A stretch of 10,664 bases of DNA from an uncultured Bacteroidales bacterium. GTDB lineage: Bacteria; Bacteroidota; Bacteroidia; Bacteroidales; F082. The notes beneath the pieces were generated by a model. That model was given only the letters and a program-made list of their open reading frames with translations, did not search any database and was not told where the DNA came from. Where the stretch lies: positions 1-10,664 of the forward strand of contig CALAZZ010000168.1 in the NCBI GenBank assembly GCA_937926515.1. The letters run 5' to 3'. Every line of letters starts with the position of its first letter. Within the stretch, counting starts at the first letter, position 1. The translations under genes and the position numbers were made by a program. This document shows, piece after piece, positions 1 to 6,988 of the stretch.

Positions 1-984
1 GCTAATTTCGATTATTTTCATTAATCTTACTTTTTCTCCAAACATTTTAGAAGAATCCTGCACAGGTCTGTAAAGCTGATTTTTAATTGAAAATATCTTT
101 CCCGCGTTTCTTGCTATACGTTTATCATTAAGTACAATAGGACTTTTATTATGTTCGATGTAAGGCCCTATAAGATTATCTGAAAAAAATAAGAGAGAAT
201 TATCTCCTATTGACGTAAACAAATAATAGGTTGATTCTTTATAGATAAGAACCGGATCACAAAATGGTCCATTAAGCAATATGCTATAGGAAAACCAAGT
301 AAAGGGGAAATCTACTGCTTTAAAAAGCCTTACATTATTTGCTTTTTTCGAATGAACTGTCATGTAGTAGTCTTTCCCATGTTTAAATACGATTGGAAAT
401 GAAACTGAAGCCATATCTTCCAATACTTTGCCCATTAGCTTAAAATTCATACCATCGTTACTGTTTGCAACATTTATTATACCCTTTTCGTGACCTGTGG
501 AATCTATAACCATTACTTCATAAAAAAGATAAAAGATTCCATTTTCACAGAAAACAAATGGGTCGGCAACGAATAACACATCAAATTCATTTAAATCATC
601 TCTTGTGATTATTGGATTTGATGTTATTTTGCTTATCACAAATCGTTCATTCGAGCTATAAACACCTATTGACCAGTCAGACAGGCGAACAGGATACTTA
701 TCTAATATTCTAATTTTTCCCTCATCAATATCAATACGTTCTATCAACTGTTTCTTTATCTCTTGTATATAAAAGCTCATTATTATGATAAAGTCGAAAT
801 CATAATTATCTAAAAGAAAAGGGTTTAATATCTCATAACCAAAAAGATAAGAGCCATGCTTTGACTTGTCCCAGTCACTTAGGCCAATTATTTCATATTC
901 GTTGGAATAGTTTTCAAAAAAGAATTTACAAGTTGAACCTATTCCGAAAATTATCACTCTTGGTTTCATAGTATTTTGAGTCAT
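1..984 (-). CDS. Rossmann domain fused to GINT1-like beta-propeller protein (3' end outside window)
   Basis: This reading frame stays open from an ATG at 984 to the left edge, giving 328 residues without a stop, so the C-terminus is missing. Residues 8-95 look like a small Rossmann nucleotide-binding domain: a beta strand ending in FGIGST (13-18), then GLSDWD (34-39), then a strand FIIIMS (65-70), as in the nucleotide-binding modules of sugar-modifying enzymes. From about residue 110 the pattern is that of the beta-propeller domain seen in plant GINT1 (glucosamine inositolphosphorylceramide transferase) N-termini and in GH43-like proteins: ADPFVF (140-145), a YLFYE strand (152-156), SFPIVF (195-200), CDPVL (242-246), and the tail pattern RNAGKIF (292-298) followed by YRPVQD (305-310). 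The aspartates in the two DP motifs are in the positions expected of propeller active sites. No signal peptide is visible. It follows the dehydrogenase gene by 12 bp, so it is probably the distal gene of the operon. A second in-frame ATG at 969 is possible. I infer a sugar-transfer or sugar-binding role; the activity of bacterial members is not known to me. Confidence 0.75.
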   Translation of the reverse strand, partial: MTQNTMKPRVIIFGIGSTCKFFFENYSNEYEIIGLSDWDKSKHGSYLFGYEILNPFLLDNYDFDFIIIMSFYIQEIKKQLIERIDIDEGKIRILDKYPVRLSDWSIGVYSSNERFVISKITSNPIITRDDLNEFDVLFVADPFVFCENGIFYLFYEVMVIDSTGHEKGIINVANSNDGMNFKLMGKVLEDMASVSFPIVFKHGKDYYMTVHSKKANNVRLFKAVDFPFTWFSYSILLNGPFCDPVLIYKESTYYLFTSIGDNSLLFFSDNLIGPYIEHNKSPIVLNDKRIARNAGKIFSIKNQLYRPVQDSSKMFGEKVRLMKIIEIS

Positions 985-996
985 CTTTTAAGCTAT

Positions 997-1941
997 TTAA
1001 ACCCAGAACTTTTCGAGAGGAATTTCAATTTCAATATCAGGAGTGAGATCTTTAACTTTCTCAAATATCTCGTTGGCAAATATCAAATCGTGTAAACCTA
1101 TTCCGATATTATAAGAAATGATTTTTTCTTTATCATTTGCACGTCCCTTAATTTTTCCAGATAATACATCTGAAAACTCTGCATAATACTTAAACCTGCT
1201 AAAGTGCTTAAAATCATTGATATGCCCAGTATCATCGGCAAAAATCTTATCAAAAAACAAATCACAATTTTGAAAACCAAGCGTATGTACTGGTACGAGC
1301 AAAACTCCGGGATCAAACCAACTAACATCTGCTAAGTTTTCATCAGCCTTCGTTATACAAGAGACAACGATATCAGCCTGTTTGATTAAATTTTCAACAT
1401 CATCAACAACTGTGAAAACTACGTTATTATATTCAGAAAATCTTTCTATAAACAAGTTTTCCTGCCCTTTATATTTTAAAAGCTTGATGTTAAATTGCTG
1501 TTCGGGAAGAGAATCAAGAAGACATAATAATGTTGCACGTGCAGAATTCCCCAAGCCAAGGATGGATAAATTATTTTCATACTTGTTTTTTTTCAAGGTT
1601 ATTATTGTCAGTGCTGCAACAGCTCCCGTTCTCATAGAACTGATCCACGTGCAATCCAGTAAAGCAATAAGTTCTCTTTGTTCGGAATCAACCAGTAGCA
1701 AATAGCTTCTTGATGCTGGTGTCATTAAAGGATATCTCATTGCCAATTTCATAGCATACCTTCCCAACTCAGGAGAGAGACTGGGCATTGTTGCCAGCCT
1801 GATATTCCCCTCTAACCTGATGTTAATTTTGGTTGGAAGTTTGGCCTTCCTCTTTGAAAGAAATGATTCTTTGACGAGTTGGACACATTGTATAGGAGTT
1901 AAGCCTTTTTGAGAAATTAGGTTATGGTTTATGATTTTCAT
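997..1941 (-). CDS. ornithine cyclodeaminase/mu-crystallin family NAD(P)-dependent enzyme
   Basis: A complete 314-residue protein of normal family length. Family features are MKLA with K65 in the substrate pocket, the SMRTGA segment with R104 (carboxylate binding), a Rossmann motif GLGNSAR at 129-135, an IVVSCITKAD strand near 191-200, NCDLFF near 225-230, and GIGLHDL at 280-286. Family members include ornithine cyclodeaminase, SbnB-type opine dehydrogenases, alanine dehydrogenase and ketimine reductases. All reduce or oxidise an imine of an amino acid using NAD(P). The exact reaction cannot be chosen from sequence, and no SbnA-like partner is in the window. The ATG at 1941 has a purine-rich site TAAGGA just upstream. 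A 48-bp gap separates it from the preceding gene. In this operon it probably supplies or modifies an amino acid or amino group used in polysaccharide tailoring (inference). Confidence 0.88.
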   Translation of the reverse strand: MKIINHNLISQKGLTPIQCVQLVKESFLSKRKAKLPTKINIRLEGNIRLATMPSLSPELGRYAMKLAMRYPLMTPASRSYLLLVDSEQRELIALLDCTWISSMRTGAVAALTIITLKKNKYENNLSILGLGNSARATLLCLLDSLPEQQFNIKLLKYKGQENLFIERFSEYNNVVFTVVDDVENLIKQADIVVSCITKADENLADVSWFDPGVLLVPVHTLGFQNCDLFFDKIFADDTGHINDFKHFSRFKYYAEFSDVLSGKIKGRANDKEKIISYNIGIGLHDLIFANEIFEKVKDLTPDIEIEIPLEKFWV

Positions 1942-1944
1942 ATT

Positions 1945-1950
1945 TCCTTA
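1945..1950 (-). promoter_or_regulatory. ribosome binding site of the OCD-family gene
   Basis: Read on the minus strand this is TAAGGA, three bases before the ATG at 1941. It is the clearest Shine-Dalgarno-like match in the operon, and it sits before the gene with the widest gap (48 bp) from its upstream neighbour. The spacing is short, so the strength is uncertain. Confidence 0.4.
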
Positions 1951-1989
1951 CTTGTAATTATTAAGCTACCGAAATATAAAAGATTGAGT

Positions 1990-3819
1990 CTATTGTTTAA
2001 AAAAATCCCCAATCTTTTCAAGAGCTTTGCATAGAAAATTGTTATCATGAGTGTCACGAACAGCCAGTCTTATATAGTTTCTTCCATTAAAGCCTACTTT
2101 TGGGGAACAATCCTTAATGAAAATGTTGTATTTGATCAGCAGCATTTTCATTAAATCATAGGAAGAGAGATTGCTATTAATAATTTCACACAAAAAAAAG
2201 TTTGCCTGAGAAGGAATAATCCTCAACCATTTAATTTTAGATAATTCCGCGAAAAATCTTTCCCTTTCACATACAAAGCTACGGCAAGCAATTTTGTAAT
2301 CGTCCTCGTACTTGTTAAATATTTGCATATAGAACTCTGCAAATGAGTTAATGTTCCAGATAGCTACATCTTTACGCAAGTATGAAATCAGCTGCTCATC
2401 AGAAGTAAACAAGGCCCCTAATCTTAAACCAGGAACTCCATAGGATTTTGAAATGCTTTTTATAACAATCAAATTAGGGAAATCATTGAGGGTTTCGTTA
2501 TCTAACAAAGAATTGTTCTCATAATCATCAGAAAAATCAACAAATGATTCATCAACAATTATTTTCATTTTCTGGTCGATGGCCCATTTGCACAATCCAA
2601 GCACATGATCTTTTTGTATGAAATTACCCGAAGGGTTATCCGGATTAATCAGTAGCAAAGTGTTTATATTCTTATTGTTAAAAAAAGAAATCAAGTCGTC
2701 AGAGCTATATGTAAAAGAATCGTTTTTGGAGTTGTAAACTTCAGTTTGCTCTGTATTCAGTCTGTTAATGTATTCATCAAAGGTTGGTTGAACAATGCCA
2801 ATTTTCCCAATATCTTTTTTCATCAAAGACTTTATTAGTTCAGATGCACCGTTACCAACACAAGTATAATTTGGATTAACATTAAAGTATTTACCAGCAA
2901 GCAGGCTATTTATGCGTAACCCTGATGGATATTCAGATAGCAGTTTGTCAAAGTTAGCAACAATCTCCTCTTTCAACTTCTTTGGAGGAAAATAAGGATT
3001 GACTAAATAGCAAAAGTCTATAAGTTTTGGGAATCTCCAATAGCCTCCGTATCTTTTCTGGAATAGTGGCAACTGATTCTCTTCGTTTGAAAAAAGCGCT
3101 TCAGCAATATCCAGGTCTTGGATATCATCAATCTCATACCATTTTTCATTATTCAAGGTTAACGCCTTTAGCTGGACATTCTCCAGTGAGTTTATTACAC
3201 GTAAAACCTGTTCATAATATTCATTATGCCCTATGGCTTTACAATAAGCCTCTAAAAAGGGTATATAGTGACTGTTTGAAAAAGTTTTGCTAAACTTGTA
3301 AAGATTTACCGTTTTATGATATGAATCTATATTTTTAAATGAAAAGTTTTTTTTTGAAATAAAATTAATGATATCGTAATTATTGTTTATTTGAACCATC
3401 GTGCCATCCATCCATGTTTCATATTTTGCAACCAGAGCCACATTAGAATAAGGATTGTTAATCAACCGATCAAGAATGCTGTCCTCAAAAATCAGATCTG
3501 ACTCAAAGAGTATAGTGTCATCTTCTGCGAGGAATTCTTTTACTAGAAAAAGTGAATAAATATTGTTTGTTCTATCATAAATCGGATTTGAAACATAAAC
3601 GATGGGAGTTTTGACAGTTAGTCCTGCTATATGAGTTTTTAAGCTATCTTCCTTATAACCGGTTACAATGATTACTCTATCGAAATTACGTTTGTCGATT
3701 TGGCCTAGCATTCTACTGATTAAAGTAACTCCATTTACCTTAATCATGCATTTGGTGTTTTCTTTCGTTAAATCACCAAGGCGTTTGCCCATGCCGGCTG
3801 CTAAAATTATTGCTTGCAT
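1990..3819 (-). CDS. bifunctional nucleotidyltransferase / HisC-CobD-like PLP enzyme
   Basis: A 609-residue two-domain protein. Residues 1-240 form a sugar-1-phosphate/phosphocholine-type nucleotidyltransferase: LAAGMGKRLG at 6-15 (NTP-binding loop), K27 in MIKVNG, FESD at 105-108, and EIDDIQDLDIAE at 229-240, which resembles the metal-binding end of LicC-like cytidylyltransferases. Residues 255-609 form a fold-type I PLP enzyme like histidinol-phosphate aminotransferase and threonine-phosphate decarboxylase: GNGAS at 322-326 (phosphate loop), NPDNPSG at 392-398, DESFVDF at 423-429, SISKSYGVPGLRLG with the PLP lysine K458, and YIRLAVR at 582-588 with the usual substrate arginine. Both domains look intact. 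Family knowledge: fused or neighbouring enzymes of this type make and activate 2-aminoethylphosphonate (PntC), ethanolamine phosphate or serinol phosphate. I infer production of a CDP-activated amino-alcohol phosphate or aminophosphonate; a plain sugar nucleotide is the alternative. The start overlaps the upstream epimerase gene by 13 bp, suggesting translational coupling. Confidence 0.88.
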   Translation of the reverse strand: MQAIILAAGMGKRLGDLTKENTKCMIKVNGVTLISRMLGQIDKRNFDRVIIVTGYKEDSLKTHIAGLTVKTPIVYVSNPIYDRTNNIYSLFLVKEFLAEDDTILFESDLIFEDSILDRLINNPYSNVALVAKYETWMDGTMVQINNNYDIINFISKKNFSFKNIDSYHKTVNLYKFSKTFSNSHYIPFLEAYCKAIGHNEYYEQVLRVINSLENVQLKALTLNNEKWYEIDDIQDLDIAEALFSNEENQLPLFQKRYGGYWRFPKLIDFCYLVNPYFPPKKLKEEIVANFDKLLSEYPSGLRINSLLAGKYFNVNPNYTCVGNGASELIKSLMKKDIGKIGIVQPTFDEYINRLNTEQTEVYNSKNDSFTYSSDDLISFFNNKNINTLLLINPDNPSGNFIQKDHVLGLCKWAIDQKMKIIVDESFVDFSDDYENNSLLDNETLNDFPNLIVIKSISKSYGVPGLRLGALFTSDEQLISYLRKDVAIWNINSFAEFYMQIFNKYEDDYKIACRSFVCERERFFAELSKIKWLRIIPSQANFFLCEIINSNLSSYDLMKMLLIKYNIFIKDCSPKVGFNGRNYIRLAVRDTHDNNFLCKALEKIGDFFKQ

Positions 3820-4751
3820 TTGTATTTCTTAGGTTTTAATTGCTTTTCAAATATTGATGCCACTATCGCCTCCATATCATACTTCGGCTTCCAGTTGGTG
3901 TTAGTGTAAAAAAGTGAAGAGTCTATATCGGCATAAAGCATTTCATCTGTTTTCTCGATATTTATCTTTACTTCAGGATAATTAAACTTTCGGGCCACAT
4001 TTGCCACTACCTCAGCAATTTCTATTATGGAATAGCTTCTATAATATCCCAGGTTAAAAACAGATTTCCAGGTTTTTGATTTTTTTTGAAGTAATGCAGC
4101 AATTCCACTGGCTGCATCCCTAACGTCAAGGTATGCGAATTGCTGATTGCCTCCTTTTATTTTAATGGTTTCTCCTTTTAAAGCCTGCTGGACAAACCTG
4201 TTGACAATACGTACATCCAGCTCTGGCCCAACAAGACCCGCAAGCCTTAAGTTAGTATAGAAGAAATTTGACTCTGCTTTAGCCAGTGTTTGAACTAATA
4301 ACTCACTGCTAAACTTTGCCATAGCGTATAAACTATCTGGATTAACCGGTGTCACTTCACTCCAAGGTGTATTTGGGTTCTGCCCGTAAACGCTCCTGGA
4401 TGAAATATTGATGAATGAGGAAATTTCATATTCCGCAGCAGTTCCAAGTATTTGTTTTGTGAACTCCAGGCTTTTTGCAAGAGCAAACCCTTCAAAGCTT
4501 CTTGAAAACGCACAATGAATGACAATATCTACCTGATCAAAAGGTATATTTTTATTTTCAAAATCAGCGATATCATAAAATCCAAGTTGTTCGGCTTGAT
4601 CAAATCGCTTTGTTAAAGTTGCTTTGTCAAGATCAAATGCCATAATTTGAAAGAGGTTTTCTTGTATAAGTGCTTCAATCAGATAGCTGCCAAGGAAACC
4701 ACCGGCGCCTGTTACAAGTACTGTACGGATTTTAGCAATATGTTTATTCAT
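3807..4751 (-). CDS. NAD-dependent sugar epimerase/dehydratase (extended SDR)
   Basis: A 314-residue extended short-chain dehydrogenase of the GalE/WcaG group, acting on nucleotide-activated sugars in the cytoplasm. Visible features are VLVTGAGGFLG with the glycine-rich NAD loop at 15-21, D40 after the second strand, INISSRSVYG at 114-123 with the catalytic serine, YAMAK with Y142 and K146, LRLAGLVGP near 168-176, and YLDVRDAA at 208-215. I chose the ATG at 4751 because it overlaps the stop of the preceding ATP-grasp gene by 8 bp (ATGAATAA) and begins just before the first beta strand. A longer reading from 4814 would add 21 lysine- and phenylalanine-rich residues that lie inside the upstream gene and fit no domain. 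The substrate is unknown; 4-epimerisation or 4,6-dehydration of an NDP-sugar is the general expectation. Confidence 0.88.
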   Translation of the reverse strand: MNKHIAKIRTVLVTGAGGFLGSYLIEALIQENLFQIMAFDLDKATLTKRFDQAEQLGFYDIADFENKNIPFDQVDIVIHCAFSRSFEGFALAKSLEFTKQILGTAAEYEISSFINISSRSVYGQNPNTPWSEVTPVNPDSLYAMAKFSSELLVQTLAKAESNFFYTNLRLAGLVGPELDVRIVNRFVQQALKGETIKIKGGNQQFAYLDVRDAASGIAALLQKKSKTWKSVFNLGYYRSYSIIEIAEVVANVARKFNYPEVKINIEKTDEMLYADIDSSLFYTNTNWKPKYDMEAIVASIFEKQLKPKKYKCKQ

Positions 4752-6027
4752 AATACAACTCTTGTGTGTCGAAAACCGGAAGAAGCATACTTTCTTCTTC
4801 TTCAGAAAATACATTTATTGTGTTATGCACCTTGTCCATGAGACCTGCAAGTTCTCTTTTTGTGTTTGCAAATGCAAAAACCCGAATGATCACCTGGGCG
4901 AGGGTTCCCAGTGCTTTATCGGGGATTTCGTCGCCCTCAGCATAAGAGCAGAAAACATCCAGCACTCCAGGGATTTTTTTCGTCTCTTCTATCCCTTGCA
5001 TTTTGCCCACCTTTCCAGGCCTGGCCAATAGTGTAATGTTACAATAGGGTTTGTTAAAATTTGGATTAGTCAGTTTTCCAAGATCCACGCGGCTCATTTT
5101 TCCAGTTAAGGCAAAATGAATCATCATATCCATGGGGTCAAAGCCACATGCATGTGAAATCAGTTTATACTCAAGAGATCCTGTCAGGCGGTATCCCATT
5201 TCATAAAAAATACATTTTCCATTTTCAACAAACGATTGTATAAACACCATCCCATTTTTCATTCCAATGGCCTTAAACATATCAACCACCCTTTGGTGGA
5301 TTGAGTTTTGATATTCCTTAAGATAAAGAGAGGGAAAAGAATAGGCAACCGGTAGTGGAATAATACCATCCTGAAAATGTTTAACATGCCGATCGCCCAT
5401 GGCTGTTAAAAATATTTCACCATCCTGCATTAGGTAAAAGATAGTTACTTCCTTTGCTATCATGTAGCGTTCAATCAGCACATGCTTACTGGTAGAAAAA
5501 GCCAAAGCTTTTTCATAATTTGCAATCAATTCCTCTGGCGACCTGCAAATAAAAATTCCTCTCCCTCCGCTATTGTCCGTCGGCTTTAAAAGCACAGGAT
5601 ATGAATAATCTTCTATTTTACTTTTGGTCAGTGGCAACTTAAACGTGTATTCATCAACAACAGGGATATCAAACTGATGGCATAGTTCCTTGAACCTGGC
5701 TTTATTGGTGAGCATATCAATCTGCTCCTTTGTCGCATAGCATGGTTTGCCGGTTAATTCACACACTTGCTGATAGTAAGGTAGCAGCAGATCAACAAAT
5801 CCTGTAATAAGCCCGTCAATTTTTTCTTTTTCTATCAAAGCTGCGAGAGCTTTCACATCGGTTGTGCTGACCATAAAGCTTTTATCCGCGATTTTTTTTG
5901 CGGGTGAATCAGGTAAATAGTCTGTAACATATACCTTCAACCCCATTTGTTTGCTATGTTTGACAACCTCTATTGATGGGGCAATTCCTCCAAGAATTAA
6001 AAGTTTTTTTCCGTTAAGATTTGACAT
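4744..6027 (-). CDS. ATP-grasp ligase B
   Basis: A 427-residue ATP-grasp protein of the carbamoyl-phosphate-synthase-L/PurK-like type, which activates a carboxylate as acyl phosphate and joins it to an amine. Residues 8-95 are the pre-ATP-grasp Rossmann domain (LLILGG, then TDYLPDSPAKK at 35-45). The ATP-binding core includes YPVLLKPTDNSGGRG at 143-157, HVLIERYM at 182-189, and the C-terminal metal loop EMGYRLTG at 276-283. That last loop departs from the usual E-x-N/G-x-R-x-G-G form seen in its paralogue upstream. A C-terminal domain (about 330-427) is present, with GKMQGIEE near 341-348. I chose the ATG at 6027, which overlaps the preceding aminotransferase gene by 14 bp; the only longer option is a TTG at 6051 with a larger overlap. 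Its N-terminal half resembles ATP-grasp A, so the two are paralogues. Substrates are unknown. Confidence 0.87.
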   Translation of the reverse strand: MSNLNGKKLLILGGIAPSIEVVKHSKQMGLKVYVTDYLPDSPAKKIADKSFMVSTTDVKALAALIEKEKIDGLITGFVDLLLPYYQQVCELTGKPCYATKEQIDMLTNKARFKELCHQFDIPVVDEYTFKLPLTKSKIEDYSYPVLLKPTDNSGGRGIFICRSPEELIANYEKALAFSTSKHVLIERYMIAKEVTIFYLMQDGEIFLTAMGDRHVKHFQDGIIPLPVAYSFPSLYLKEYQNSIHQRVVDMFKAIGMKNGMVFIQSFVENGKCIFYEMGYRLTGSLEYKLISHACGFDPMDMMIHFALTGKMSRVDLGKLTNPNFNKPYCNITLLARPGKVGKMQGIEETKKIPGVLDVFCSYAEGDEIPDKALGTLAQVIIRVFAFANTKRELAGLMDKVHNTINVFSEEEESMLLPVFDTQELYYE

Positions 6028-6982
6028 GCTTATAAGCCCGGACTTTTTCAATGATTCTATTCATTTCATTTCTATTATACCGCTGATCTATTGGCAAGTT
6101 TACAACATTTTCTGCAAACACATATTCAAGATCACTTTTTTTTGTCCAACTAAACACATTAGGCCAGTAGGAAGCTGTAAATATTCTGTTTGCAATTAAA
6201 TGATCCTTTAAGTCTAATCCACTGTCACAAAGGAAAGGATATACTAAAGGCACGGCATCCGGTTTAGGATTTAGTTTTAGTTTATTGAATTGCTCTAGCT
6301 CTTTGTGTAATAATCTGAAGTTTGTTATTCTATTTTCTGCTATTGAATTATAATCAACACCCTGAAGCATTCTTTGTGTTAGTTTTGACATTCTTTTTAT
6401 TGCTTGCCCACTTAATGAACCGTCATTTTCCTTAAAATTCCAATAAAATGCTTCAGCTGAAACATCAATACGCCCCAGCAAATGCCTGAAACGATTGAAC
6501 GATTCGTCTTGTTCCAGCTCCAACTCGTTTATTTTATCTGTGTATAGGTAGGCACCATCGGGGACACCGAAAAACTTACGCGCGGAGTAAAAAGTGTCAA
6601 CACCAGGTAAGGGCATTTCAAAAAACGCCTGTGAATTATCAATAATAAGGTTCTTACATAGCTTTGCAACAGTTGAAACTTGTTTGTCACATACTCCAAA
6701 ATAGTTTGTGTAAACAAAAACTTCCTGTAATTGAATGGAGGAAAAATCGAAAATGGGTTTGAATGATTCATCTATATGGTAAAACTCATATTCAAGAGTA
6801 AGCTTATTGATTGGCTCAAGCATTGAATCACAGGTGTAGTATGGCAAATAGATTTTCTTATAGCCTTTTGCCCTTAGTATATATTCAAACGCATTGCGCC
6901 CAGTGTTCAGTCGGATTACATTATCATTATGATATTCTGTTCTTTTAGGCAGTTCCAATTCAAAATAACCTCCGATTTCCAT
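6014..6982 (-). CDS. DegT/DnrJ/EryC1-like PLP aminotransferase (short form)
   Basis: A 322-residue fold-type I PLP protein related to the sugar aminotransferases of the DegT/DnrJ/EryC1 group, shorter than their usual 370-400 residues. LNTGRNAFEYIL (25-36) is the cofactor-phosphate region, IYLPYYTCDSM (44-54) follows, DNSQAFF (115-121) holds the aspartate that contacts the PLP nitrogen, and SARKFFGVPDGAYLY (133-147) carries the probable PLP lysine K136. The C-terminus (VVNLPIDQRYN at 293-303) matches the end of DegT proteins. ATG at 6982 is preceded by AGAAG and lies 6 bp after the ATP-grasp A stop. The family normally aminates keto sugars bound to nucleotides. The divergent sequence means another keto substrate is possible. 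Its position between two ATP-grasp ligases suggests that its amine product is the acceptor for one of them (inference). Confidence 0.82.
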   Translation of the reverse strand: MEIGGYFELELPKRTEYHNDNVIRLNTGRNAFEYILRAKGYKKIYLPYYTCDSMLEPINKLTLEYEFYHIDESFKPIFDFSSIQLQEVFVYTNYFGVCDKQVSTVAKLCKNLIIDNSQAFFEMPLPGVDTFYSARKFFGVPDGAYLYTDKINELELEQDESFNRFRHLLGRIDVSAEAFYWNFKENDGSLSGQAIKRMSKLTQRMLQGVDYNSIAENRITNFRLLHKELEQFNKLKLNPKPDAVPLVYPFLCDSGLDLKDHLIANRIFTASYWPNVFSWTKKSDLEYVFAENVVNLPIDQRYNRNEMNRIIEKVRAYKHVKS

Positions 6983-6988
6983 AGTCTT

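Noticed and set aside
4752..4814. Longer N-terminus of the SDR epimerase gene
   Set aside because: The 21 extra residues precede the Rossmann fold, are encoded within the upstream ATP-grasp gene, and the ATG at 4751 has the usual coupled overlap.
6028..6051. Longer ATP-grasp B starting at a TTG
   Set aside because: The ATG at 6027 is a better codon, gives a smaller overlap, and leaves the first beta strand intact.
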